NCBI RefSeq assembly: GCF_040050925.1
Contig: NZ_CP157390.1
Location: 3,410,001-3,474,000 of the forward strand
Direction: 5' to 3'
DNA length: 64,000 bases
DNA from: Leifsonia sp. NPDC080035
GTDB taxonomy: Bacteria; Actinomycetota; Actinomycetes; Actinomycetales; Microbacteriaceae
The number at the start of each line of letters is the position of its first letter. The stretch's first letter is position 1. Positions 55,719 to 63,958 of the stretch are shown here, in pieces. Below the pieces are notes generated by a model, which saw only the letters and a program-made list of their open reading frames with translations, did not search any database and was not told the origin of the DNA. A program made the position numbers and the translations under genes.

Positions 55719-56933
55719 ATGCGCGATGAGACCCTGGCGTTCGCGCGCGAGGGCTACCTGTTCGGCACGCGCCGCTTCCAGCGCGCCGGCGCTGACGTGG
55801 CGGTCACCCGCCTGGCGGGGGTTCCGCTGACGCTGCTGCGCGGGGCCGACGCGGCCCGGTTCTTCTACGAGGGCGGCCGGTTCCACCGTTCCGGCGCGAT
55901 GCCCGCCTCCGTCCAGCACCTGCTGCAGGACGAGGGCAGCGTGCAGTCGCTGGAGGGCCAGGCGCACCGCACGCGGAAGGCGGTCTTCCTCGACCTGCTC
56001 ACCGGCGGCGCGGAGAGCGGACTCGTCGAGCGGTTCGGGCGGGAGCTGTGGATGGCCGCGCGCGCCTCCGCCGGCGGCGAGGTGCGGCTGATCGACCTGT
56101 TCTCCGTCGCCCTGCTGCGCGCCGTCTGCGCGTGGTCCGGCCTGCCCGACGCGGTCGCCGCCGACCTCGAGCGGTCGCACGCCCTGCAGCGGATGATCGC
56201 CGGAGCGGGCACGATCGGGCCGCTGAACTGGGAGGCCCGGCTGCGCAGGCGCAGGGCCGAACGGCTCCTCGCCGACACCGTCGCCCGGCAGCGCCACGCG
56301 CCGTTCGCTCCCGACGGGTCGGCGCTCGCCGTGCTGGCCGCGCACACCGAGCCGGACCCGCTCTCGCTCGAGGTCGCCGCGGTCGAGCTCCTGAACATCC
56401 TGCGACCCGTCGTGGCGGTCGCCTGGTTCCTGACCTTCGCCGCGCTCGCCCTGCACCGGCGGCCCGCCTGGCAGGACCGGCTCGCGAACGGCACCGACGA
56501 GGAGGTGCGCTGGTTCTCGAACGAGGTCCGGCGCTTCTACCCGTTCTTCCCGTTCGTCGCCGGACGCGCGTCGCGCGAGCTGGAGTGGGGCGGCCGGACG
56601 TTCCCGGAGGGCTCGCGCGTGGCGCTCGACCTCTACGCGACCGACCACCATCCCGCACTCTGGGACGAGCCAGGCCGGTTCGACCCCGAGCGCTTCGACG
56701 GCCTGGTGGTCGAGCCGAACACGCTCATCCCCCAGGGTGGAGGTCGCTACGCTGAGGACCACCGCTGCCCCGGCGAGCCCGTCACCCTGGAGCTGATGGA
56801 CGAGGGCGTGCGCCGGCTGACCCGGCGCATCGCATACACGGTCCCGGAGCAGGATCTCCGGGTGAGTCTGCGCCGGTTCCCCGCTCTCCCCCGCAGCGGT
56901 CTCATCGTCGGCAGGCTCTCGTTCCGCGACTGA
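55719..56933 (+). CDS. CYP152-type cytochrome P450 peroxygenase
   Basis: A 404-residue P450. The I-helix segment LLNILRPVVAVAWFLTFAAL has the Arg-Pro pair of the CYP152 fatty-acid peroxygenases in place of the usual acid-alcohol pair, and the haem loop is IPQGGGRYAEDHRCPGEPV (Cys ligand). SVQSLEG near residue 80 aligns with the residue that is Gln in P450BSbeta and His in the decarboxylase OleT, which suggests hydroxylation. It uses H2O2, so no reductase is needed. The ATG at 55719 gives the better spacing to GGGAGG. Confidence 0.9.
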   Translation: MRDETLAFAREGYLFGTRRFQRAGADVAVTRLAGVPLTLLRGADAARFFYEGGRFHRSGAMPASVQHLLQDEGSVQSLEGQAHRTRKAVFLDLLTGGAESGLVERFGRELWMAARASAGGEVRLIDLFSVALLRAVCAWSGLPDAVAADLERSHALQRMIAGAGTIGPLNWEARLRRRRAERLLADTVARQRHAPFAPDGSALAVLAAHTEPDPLSLEVAAVELLNILRPVVAVAWFLTFAALALHRRPAWQDRLANGTDEEVRWFSNEVRRFYPFFPFVAGRASRELEWGGRTFPEGSRVALDLYATDHHPALWDEPGRFDPERFDGLVVEPNTLIPQGGGRYAEDHRCPGEPVTLELMDEGVRRLTRRIAYTVPEQDLRVSLRRFPALPRSGLIVGRLSFRD

Positions 56934-57061
56934 CCCGCCGCGCCGAAACGGAGGTTCGCCTGAGCGGACCGGTGAACTCCTTCAGCCGGTCCGAGCCGGA
57001 TACCAGCCCCCGGCGCTATCCTCTGGTCACGGTCCACGGCGGACCGGGCTGGGAGGCGGCC

Positions 57062-57535
57062 ATGTCTGCAGCTGTATCCCCGCGGGACGCTGTCCCGCTG
57101 GAGCTCCCCTACTACGGCGCGTCGTTTGCGACCGCCTTCGTCCGGTTCTGGCGCAAGTACGCGGTGTTCAGCGGCCGCGCAAGCCGCAGCGAGTATTGGT
57201 GGTGGGTGCTGTTCTCCGCCATCGTCGGCATCGCGATCGAGGCGCTCTACGTGCCGTCGTTGCTTCTCCGGCCGCGCGGCGGCGGCTTCCACCTGGATGC
57301 GGGCATCGTCGTGGCCGCGATCGTGGCGTCAATCTGGGGCCTCGCCACCATCGTCCCGACGCTCGCGCTGGTGTGGCGGCGCCTGCACGACGCGAACTTC
57401 AGCGGCGCGTTCTGGCTGTTCGCCTTCGTGCCGCTGGTCGGCTGGATCGTGGTGCTGGTGCTCACGCTGCTGCCGCCGAACCCGGCCGGGGTGCGCTTCG
57501 ACCGGCGCGAGCCCGCCGTCACACCGCCGCGCTGA
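57062..57535 (+). CDS. DUF805 family membrane protein
   Basis: A 157-residue DUF805 protein: YAVFSGRASRSEYWWWVLFS (residues 38-57) is the family signature, followed by about four helices and ALVWRRLHDANFSGAFWLF. The family's function is unknown. The ATG at 57062 follows GGGAGGCGG. It converges on the RidA-like gene and ends one base before its stop. Confidence 0.9.
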   Translation: MSAAVSPRDAVPLELPYYGASFATAFVRFWRKYAVFSGRASRSEYWWWVLFSAIVGIAIEALYVPSLLLRPRGGGFHLDAGIVVAAIVASIWGLATIVPTLALVWRRLHDANFSGAFWLFAFVPLVGWIVVLVLTLLPPNPAGVRFDRREPAVTPPR

Positions 57536-57536
57536 C

Positions 57537-57929
57537 TCAGCCCTGCGGCACCGCGGCGATGGCGTCGATCTCGACGAGGGCGCCCGGGCGCGCCGGGGCG
57601 ACGCCGAGCACGGTGACCGCCGTCCGGTGGTCGCCCCACACCGTGCGCGTCGCGCCGTAGGCCTCGGTCGGGTCGACGGACGGGTCCAGGTGGATGGTGA
57701 GCTTGGCCACGTGCTCCGGGCCGCAGCCGGCGGCGGCGAGCACGCTCAGCACGTTGCGCAGGGCCTGCTCGGTCTGCGCCTGCAGGCCGTCGAGCAGCGC
57801 GCCCTCCGAGTCCACCCCGTTCTGGCCGCCCACGACGAGCACGGGGCCGGCAGGAAGGATCATCCCCTGCGCGAACGCGGGGCTCGTGAACAGGTCGGGC
57901 GGGTCGACGGGGATCGGTTCTGCGGACAT
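57537..57929 (-). CDS. RidA family protein
   Basis: A 130-residue RidA/YjgF protein: PAGPVLVVGGQNGVDSEGAL, ALRNVLSVLAAAGCGPEHV, and the closing VEIDAIAAVP. RidA deaminates reactive enamine/imine intermediates. The catalytic Arg seen in the classical RidA subgroup (near residue 105) may be the Arg of APARPGALVEIDA. The ATG at 57929 follows AAGGAGGCAGG. It is 50 bases after a membrane protein gene on the same strand. Confidence 0.9.
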   Translation of the reverse strand: MSAEPIPVDPPDLFTSPAFAQGMILPAGPVLVVGGQNGVDSEGALLDGLQAQTEQALRNVLSVLAAAGCGPEHVAKLTIHLDPSVDPTEAYGATRTVWGDHRTAVTVLGVAPARPGALVEIDAIAAVPQG

Positions 57930-57979
57930 GCCTGCCTCCTTGCGGGTCTCGATATGCACGGTCGGTGACGCATCGGCGC

Positions 57980-58447
57980 TCACGGTGCCGGGGTGAACGT
58001 GACCTCCCCGCTCAGGAACGGGAACGGGAAGATCACGGTGCGGGTCTCGTGCACCGCGTCCAGCGGCACCAGGAACATCCAGACCGTACCGACGACCACC
58101 GACACCAGGACGATCGCGATCATCAGGATCGCCGCCCTGTCCAGGATGCGCAGCGCCTCCGGGGTCGTGCTCGCGCGCCGCGCGACCCGGCCGATCGCGA
58201 CGAACAGGATGACCGCAAGCGCCGCGTACACCGGCCAGCCCGGGTGCACGCTCAGGCCGACGCAGGTCCCGGGCTGCGTGTCTCCCCCGCCGACGCACTC
58301 CATCCTGCTGCCGTTGCCCAGGGCGGTGTAGACGAAGGCGGCCGCGGCGGCGCTCAGCAGCACGCGCCGCAGCCGCATCAGGATCGGCCCCGCAGGCAGC
58401 CGCGAGGCCACCCCCGGGTCCACGTGCGCGTATTCCCTCGTCGGCAT
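57980..58447 (-). CDS. hypothetical membrane protein
   Basis: A 155-residue protein with three likely membrane helices (about residues 27-45, 71-89 and 105-128) and an external loop between the first two with two Cys residues (MECVGGGDTQPGTCVGL) that may form a disulphide. I do not recognise the family. The ATG at 58447 (MPTREYAHVDPG) follows GAGGGGGACA. It may be co-transcribed with the downstream RidA gene. Confidence 0.7.
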   Translation of the reverse strand: MPTREYAHVDPGVASRLPAGPILMRLRRVLLSAAAAAFVYTALGNGSRMECVGGGDTQPGTCVGLSVHPGWPVYAALAVILFVAIGRVARRASTTPEALRILDRAAILMIAIVLVSVVVGTVWMFLVPLDAVHETRTVIFPFPFLSGEVTFTPAP

Positions 58448-58523
58448 GTTGTCCCCCTCGCGTCGACGTCGAGTCGATCCTGGCACGAACGCGCCGCCCG
58501 CGCGAGAGTCGAGACGCGGGGCC

Positions 58524-60152
58524 TCAGCCCGCCACGGCCGGCGCCGCCTCGACCGGGACGCGCCTGGCGACCGTCACCGCGAGCGAGGCGTTCTCGCCGA
58601 ACACCGGCAGACCGCGGGCGACGTCGGGAAGCGCAACGGTCCCCGTCAGGGTGCCGTCGTCGCGCTGGTGCAGCTCGAGCCGGACCGGCATCCGCGGTGT
58701 CGCATCGATCGGCCCGGGGAGCGTGCTGTTCCACGCCGTCCACGCGCCGAACCCGGTGCCGTCGGGCTCGGGGCCGATGTCGACGATGAGCGTGTCGCTC
58801 CAGTCCGAGATCTGCTCCAGGTGGTCGGCGAAGTCGAAGCCGCCGTTGTTCTCGGTCAGTTTGTACACCCGCAGCCGCAGGGCGTAGCGCACGAGGACGT
58901 CCGCGTCGGAGGCGATGGCGCCGCCCGTCGGCGGCTCCTTCTTCATCAGGAACGTCCGCACGATCGGGATCGGGGCATCCACGGTGTCCTTCTCGTGCAG
59001 GATCTCCTCGTTGAGCTGGATCGGGCACCAGTGCGCCGCCTGCTGCTCCGACATCACGATCGGCAGGCCGCGGATGGACAGCCCCATGTCCGCCTGCCAT
59101 GCGTCGCCGGGGGCAAGCGCCTCCGTGCTGCCGGGCAGCCCCGCGAAGGCGATGGCGGCCATCCAGGTGCCGAACAGGAAGCGCGACAGGTTCTGGTATC
59201 CCTCCTCCGAGTTCACCTCGCCGTAGCGTCCCGAGTGCGACTTGTAGACGTACGCGCGGTGTGCGCCGCGCACGTACGCGTGCTCGATCAGCACCAGGCC
59301 GTCGCTCTTGGGGCCGACCGCCACGCGCGTCAGCGTGTAGTCGTTCGGGTCGGTGCCGATGAGGCAGAAGACGTCGTCCGCGTCGAAGATGTCCGGCGGG
59401 ATCCGCTGCGGGTCCCACCCCGAGCCGGCGGGCGGCCGGTCGCCGAAGGTCTTCCCCGGGGTGAGGTAGCCGTACATCTTGGCCGGCGAGAACACGTCGG
59501 AGCCGGCCGGGCCGAACGCGTCCATCGCCCAGTTCGCGGCGCCCAGGGCGAGCTGGATGCCGCCGTGCGGCGTCCCGTACGTGAAGAGCTTCGCCACGAT
59601 GTCCTTCGCGTGCCGCCGTGGGGTGCCGTCCACGGGAGTCTCGCAGACCTTCTGCATCATGCAGCGGGCGACGAGCCCGCCCATCGAGTGCGCGACGAGG
59701 TTCACCTTCGGCGCGCCGGTGCGCTGCAGCACCAGGACGACCAGGTCGTAGAGCTCGGCGGCCGCTCTCTCGATGTCGAACCCGTTGTCGTCGACGTGGC
59801 TGGTGATGGCGTCGACGATGCCCTCGAGGAAGTTCCGCTTCTTCGGAGCGGCGAACGTCGTCGCGACCTCGTCGTAGTAGCGGTGCACCCAGATGGACGC
59901 CGGCGGGAGCGGTTCGGCGGCCGTCTCGAGGTAGCGCTTCTGATCGCCGCGCACAAGGAACCGGTAGCCGTGCTCGGTCATCAGCCGCAGCAGCGGGCCC
60001 TCGAACTGGTAGAACATCGGGTCCCCGTCGCCGCCGATGCGCACATGCGTCGCGCCCTCGTTGAACCCGTAGAAGGGGTCGTCCACCGTGACGTCGATCT
60101 GGCTGCTGGGGCCCGCGTACCCGCGGACGTAGACGATCGGGAGTTCATCCAT
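58524..60152 (-). CDS. large lipase-like alpha/beta hydrolase
   Basis: A 542-residue protein with a PGAP1/lipase-type hydrolase core: the nucleophile elbow is VNLVAHSMGGLVARC (Ser near residue 155) and a GTPHGG oxyanion-type motif follows near 187. The C-terminal 200 residues form a separate beta-rich region of unknown role. No signal peptide is seen, so it is probably intracellular. It begins four bases after the monooxygenase stop, as third gene of the operon, and could hydrolyse the ester made by that enzyme (inference). Confidence 0.8.
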   Translation of the reverse strand: MDELPIVYVRGYAGPSSQIDVTVDDPFYGFNEGATHVRIGGDGDPMFYQFEGPLLRLMTEHGYRFLVRGDQKRYLETAAEPLPPASIWVHRYYDEVATTFAAPKKRNFLEGIVDAITSHVDDNGFDIERAAAELYDLVVLVLQRTGAPKVNLVAHSMGGLVARCMMQKVCETPVDGTPRRHAKDIVAKLFTYGTPHGGIQLALGAANWAMDAFGPAGSDVFSPAKMYGYLTPGKTFGDRPPAGSGWDPQRIPPDIFDADDVFCLIGTDPNDYTLTRVAVGPKSDGLVLIEHAYVRGAHRAYVYKSHSGRYGEVNSEEGYQNLSRFLFGTWMAAIAFAGLPGSTEALAPGDAWQADMGLSIRGLPIVMSEQQAAHWCPIQLNEEILHEKDTVDAPIPIVRTFLMKKEPPTGGAIASDADVLVRYALRLRVYKLTENNGGFDFADHLEQISDWSDTLIVDIGPEPDGTGFGAWTAWNSTLPGPIDATPRMPVRLELHQRDDGTLTGTVALPDVARGLPVFGENASLAVTVARRVPVEAAPAVAG

Positions 60153-60156
60153 GCGC

Positions 60157-61665
60157 TCAGGATGCGCGCACCCCGGCCGCCGTGGCAAGGCTCCGTCCGA
60201 CGGTGTACTCGGTGGGGTCGAAGCGGTGCGTGACCCGGGCGAACCGCGCGGCGCGGTAGGGCCAGAGGAACGTGTTCGCGCCGCCGGCGTCCAGGTAGTA
60301 GCTGGTGCAGCCTCCGGTGGACCAGACGCCGCGGGCGAGGCCGCGGGCGATCCGGTCCCGGTACGCGGCGACGGCCTCCGGCCTGGCCTCGATGACCGCA
60401 TCCTCCGGCGAGGTCGCGATCGCCTGCACGGCGTAGTGCACCTGGCGCTCGATCATGTAGACGGCGCTGTTGTGCGAGAGCGCGGCGTTCGGCCCGTGCA
60501 GCAGGAACAGGTTGGGGAAGCCGGGAACGGTCGCCCCGCGCAGGGCGTACATCCCGTCCTCCCACTCCTCCGCGAGGCTCCTGCCGCCGACGCCGACGAT
60601 GCGGGCGGCGATGCTCGGGCGGGTGGCGTCGAATCCGGTCGCGTACACGAGCACGTCGAGGGGGATCCGCCTGCCCGAATCGGTGACGACGCCCTCCGGC
60701 TCCAGCCGCGCGATGCCGTCGGTCACCAGCTGGACGTCCGGGCGGGTGAGGGCCGGGTAGTAGTCGTCGGAGACGAGCACGCGCTTGCAGCCGATCCGGT
60801 AGCCCGGCGTGAGCGCCCGGCGCAGCTCCGTGTCGCGCACCTGCCGGCGCAGGTGCGCCCGGGCGTAGCCGGCGATCACGGCGCCGAGCGCGGGCGACGC
60901 GAAGCCGAACCAGCGGGCGTCGTCCAGTGTGAACTCCAGCCCGCGCGCGAGCCGCTGCAGCCAGGGGGCGCGACGGAACAGCGCGCGGCGCGCGGCGCTC
61001 GTCGGCCGGTCGTGGCGCGGGATGATCCACGGCGCGCTGCGCTGGAACACGGTCAGCTCTCGGGCCCGGCGCGCCAGTTCGGGGACCAGCTGGATGGCGG
61101 ACGCGCCCGTGCCGATGACCCCGACGCGCGCCCCCTCGATCGCGACGGACGCGTCCCAGCTCGAGGAGTGCAGCACCGTCCCCGCGAACGTCTCTGCTCC
61201 CGGGATGCGCGGGAGGTGCGGGTCGCCGAAGGGCCCGTGGCCGCTCAGCAGCACCCGCGCGGTGAGGTCGCCGGTGGAGGTGTGCAGGTGCCAGCGCCCC
61301 GCGTCGGCGTCCCAGGAGGCGCGCAGCAGCTCGGCCGCGAATCGCACGTGCGCGAGCACGCCGTGCGTGCGCGCGACGTCGTGCAGGTAGGCGAGGATCT
61401 CCTCCTGGCGCCCGTATGCGTGCCGCCAGTCGGGGTTCGGTGCGAACGAGAGCGAGTAGAGGTCGCTGCGGATGTCGCAGGCAGCGCCGGGATACGTATT
61501 GTCGCGCCAGGTTCCACCGAGGTCGGACGCGCGCTCCAGGACGACCACGTCGTCCCGCCCCTGCTCGATCAGGCGGGCCGCGGCGGCGATCCCGGCGAAG
61601 CCCGTCCCGATGATCGCCACGTCGAACGAGGCCGCCGTCGCCGCCTCCCGGGCAGCGGCGCTCAC
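60157..61665 (-). CDS. flavin-containing Baeyer-Villiger-type monooxygenase
   Basis: A 502-residue flavoprotein. The FAD-binding GTGFAGIAAAARL (near residue 20), the BVMO fingerprint FAGTVLHSSSWD (F-x-G-x3-H-x3-W, near 157), and the NADP-binding GTGASAIQLVPEL (near 181) are all present. Such enzymes insert oxygen next to a ketone to give an ester or lactone. The GTG at 61665 overlaps the stop of the hydrolase-LuxR gene as GTGA. It is the middle gene of the operon. Confidence 0.9.
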   Translation of the reverse strand: MSAAAREAATAASFDVAIIGTGFAGIAAAARLIEQGRDDVVVLERASDLGGTWRDNTYPGAACDIRSDLYSLSFAPNPDWRHAYGRQEEILAYLHDVARTHGVLAHVRFAAELLRASWDADAGRWHLHTSTGDLTARVLLSGHGPFGDPHLPRIPGAETFAGTVLHSSSWDASVAIEGARVGVIGTGASAIQLVPELARRARELTVFQRSAPWIIPRHDRPTSAARRALFRRAPWLQRLARGLEFTLDDARWFGFASPALGAVIAGYARAHLRRQVRDTELRRALTPGYRIGCKRVLVSDDYYPALTRPDVQLVTDGIARLEPEGVVTDSGRRIPLDVLVYATGFDATRPSIAARIVGVGGRSLAEEWEDGMYALRGATVPGFPNLFLLHGPNAALSHNSAVYMIERQVHYAVQAIATSPEDAVIEARPEAVAAYRDRIARGLARGVWSTGGCTSYYLDAGGANTFLWPYRAARFARVTHRFDPTEYTVGRSLATAAGVRAS

Positions 61666-62699
61666 GACCCGCTCCCCGACGCGAACCAGGCGGCGATCTG
61701 CGCGCGCGAGCGGAACCCGAGCCGGGTGAGGATGTGCTCGATGTGCGACTCGGCCGACTTCTCCGTGATCGTCAGTGCGAGCGCGATCTCGCGGTTGGTC
61801 AGTCCGTCGGCCACGAGGGCGGCGACCTCCCGTTGGCGCGGGGTGAGCGCGGGTGGCACCGCCGGTGGCCCTGCGATCCCGAGGAACCGAAGCATCAGCG
61901 CGCTGAGCGCCGTGACATCCCCGAGGTACGGGATGTGCGAGCGGCCGGGCAGCGCCTCGAAGCGCGCGCCGGGGATCAGCGCGGCGAGCCGTCTGCCCTC
62001 CGCGACCGGGACCGCGCGGTCCTCGCCCCGATGGATGACCAGGGCGGGGCAGTCGACCGCGTGCGCGTCCGTCGCCGCATCCACCCGGTACGAGAGGGCG
62101 AGGATGTCCGCGGCCGTCTCCGCGCTGGCGGCGGCGCGCTGGTAGCGGGCGAACGAGGCGCGGCCGGTCGCGTCGGCGTCCGCGGCGAAGATGTCGGCGA
62201 GCACGTCGGAGCCGAGCCCCCAGTGCGCGCGGACGAGCGCCGGGATGCGCTCCCGCAGCTCCGGCGGGGCGAGCGCTGCGCCGTCCGCCCAGCCGCCGTA
62301 GAGCACGAGCGAACGGGTGCGGCCGGGATGCGCTGCCGCCCAGGCGAGCGCGACGGCCGTCCCGAACGAGATGCCGTAGAGGTCGACCCGGTCCGCGCCG
62401 GACGCGGCGATCACCGCGTCGAGGGCGGCGAGTGCGAGCTCGAAGGACGGGACGGCGCCGGCGGGCCGCGACCGCCCGCAGCCCGGCAGGTCGTACCGCA
62501 CGACCCGCCGCCCGCGCCCGAGCGCCTCGGCGACGGCCCGTTCCGGGCGGATCGCCCAGCCGAGCTCGATGTCGCTGATCCAGCCCGGCACGCACACCAG
62601 CACCGGTCCGTCGCCGCTCTCGGCGAAGGCGACCGGCTGGCCGTCCGCCTCCGTGTGTGCGATCCGCTGCTGAACCGACAGGGTCCTCGTGAGTGTCAT
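61662..62699 (-). CDS. alpha/beta hydrolase fused to LuxR-type HTH
   Basis: A 345-residue fusion. Residues 20-265 are an alpha/beta hydrolase with the nucleophile DLYGISFGTAVAL (Ser near 110) and the late His of GRSHIPYLGD. Residues about 280-345 are a LuxR/GerE DNA-binding domain (LTPRQREVAALVADGLTNRE). The hydrolase part may sense or hydrolyse a ligand while the HTH controls transcription. It heads the operon with the monooxygenase, its likely target. The ATG at 62699 gives MTLTRTLSVQQRIAH. Confidence 0.88.
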   Translation of the reverse strand: MTLTRTLSVQQRIAHTEADGQPVAFAESGDGPVLVCVPGWISDIELGWAIRPERAVAEALGRGRRVVRYDLPGCGRSRPAGAVPSFELALAALDAVIAASGADRVDLYGISFGTAVALAWAAAHPGRTRSLVLYGGWADGAALAPPELRERIPALVRAHWGLGSDVLADIFAADADATGRASFARYQRAAASAETAADILALSYRVDAATDAHAVDCPALVIHRGEDRAVPVAEGRRLAALIPGARFEALPGRSHIPYLGDVTALSALMLRFLGIAGPPAVPPALTPRQREVAALVADGLTNREIALALTITEKSAESHIEHILTRLGFRSRAQIAAWFASGSGS

Positions 62700-62763
62700 A
62701 CCGCCAGGATGCGCCGGCGGCGGCACGGGCGCATCGGGGATTCCACCGAACCCCCGGTCCGCC

Positions 62764-63606
62764 TCACTCGCCGTCGTCGAGGAAGGGTTCGTGGTGGTAG
62801 CCCTCGTCGCTCAGGATGGCCACGGTCGACTCCCCCACCTCGACGAATGCGCCGGGCAGGTCGTTCAGCGGCTCGGACACGACAACCTTCGCCTTGTCGC
62901 CGAACTGCGCGAGCTGGGCGGCCTCCGGGTACATCTCCCGCATCTCCGGCAGCGCGACCGAGTGGTACAGGCTGCGGCTGCGGCGCGCGGTCGAGTAGCG
63001 GAACGCCCAGAGCGTCGCTCCGTCGGAGAGGGCGAGGGTGCCCTGCATCGGGAACTTCACGCCGTGCTTCTCGCCGACCTCCTCGACCATCCGCACCGTC
63101 TTCGCCATCGCCCCGATCGGGTCGTCCTTCAGCCCGAGCGTCAGGGCCAGGTGGAACAGCACCTCGGAGTCGGTGGTGCCGAGGATGTCCGGATACAGCG
63201 ACGGGTCGACGGCGAAGGTGAGGTCGCGCTTCATCTCGCGGAAGCCGCCGAGGAAGCCGTTGTGCATGAACATCCAGTTGTCGTGCCGGAACGGGTGGCA
63301 GTTGGTGCGCTGGATCGGCGGGCCGCCCGCTGCGCGGACGTGCCCGAAGAACAGCGGGCTCGCGATCGACTCGGTGAGCTCGCGCAGGTTCTCGTCGTTC
63401 CAGGCCGGCTCGATGCTGTGGAAGAGCGCGGGCGTGCTTCCCGCCTTCGATCCCTCCGGGTACCAGCCGAACCCGAAGCCGTCCCCGTTCACCGTCTCGG
63501 CGCCGAGCGGCGAGTTCAGCGACTGCGCGACCAGCGAGTGCTGCGCGTCCAGGACGAGCAGGGAGGGCTTGATGGCCTCCCCGGAGTAAGCGAGCCAACG
63601 ACACAT
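62764..63606 (-). CDS. class II glutamine amidotransferase (EgtC/YafJ-like)
   Basis: A 280-residue Ntn-type amidotransferase. The catalytic Cys is residue 2 (MCRWLAYSG), exposed after Met removal; NGDGFGFGWYP, FFGHVRAAGG, QRTNCHPF and the NGFLGGF glutamine-pocket motifs follow. It resembles YafJ and the ergothioneine hydrolase EgtC; no other ergothioneine gene is nearby, so the substrate is open. The ATG at 63606 is fixed by the catalytic Cys. It is a single gene. Confidence 0.9.
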   Translation of the reverse strand: MCRWLAYSGEAIKPSLLVLDAQHSLVAQSLNSPLGAETVNGDGFGFGWYPEGSKAGSTPALFHSIEPAWNDENLRELTESIASPLFFGHVRAAGGPPIQRTNCHPFRHDNWMFMHNGFLGGFREMKRDLTFAVDPSLYPDILGTTDSEVLFHLALTLGLKDDPIGAMAKTVRMVEEVGEKHGVKFPMQGTLALSDGATLWAFRYSTARRSRSLYHSVALPEMREMYPEAAQLAQFGDKAKVVVSEPLNDLPGAFVEVGESTVAILSDEGYHHEPFLDDGE

Positions 63607-63724
63607 GACGACCACCTCCACGGACCCCGGCGGTCCAGCCCGACCATAACGCCAGGGCCGGGGTCGCGGGAATGCCCGTGTCAACCCCTTCCCGCGCGGG
63701 CCCGCCGGACGCTTCGATCGTCCT

Positions 63725-63958
63725 GTGACCACGCACGCGACGTTCCAGCGCCTCGGCCTGGAACTGCAGGAGATCGCCGAACAGCACTGGCGCGTCTGCG
63801 ACCTCACGGTGAGCAGGACCGGGGCACCGCCCGTGCGCGGCTACGTGCGCGCGCTCGACGGGATGTACGAGGTCACCCGCTTCGGACAGCCGGGGCGGCG
63901 CAGCTACTTCCGGAGCCTGGATGCGGCGCTCCGCGACCTCTCCCCCTCGCGTCGCTGA
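63725..63958 (+). CDS. small protein, paralogue of the gene at 40579
   Basis: A 77-residue protein. QHWRVCDLTVSR (near residue 20), a GYVRALDGMYEVTRF strand pair and a SLDAALRDL helix align with the protein at 40579. No named family recognised. The GTG start is 118 bases from the divergent amidotransferase gene. The remaining bases to the window end (63959-64000) show nothing. Confidence 0.65.
   Translation: MTTHATFQRLGLELQEIAEQHWRVCDLTVSRTGAPPVRGYVRALDGMYEVTRFGQPGRRSYFRSLDAALRDLSPSRR

Noticed and set aside
62764..63606. Ergothioneine biosynthesis gene egtC
   Set aside because: The class II amidotransferase resembles EgtC, but egtA, egtB, egtD and egtE are not adjacent, so the specific name was not given.
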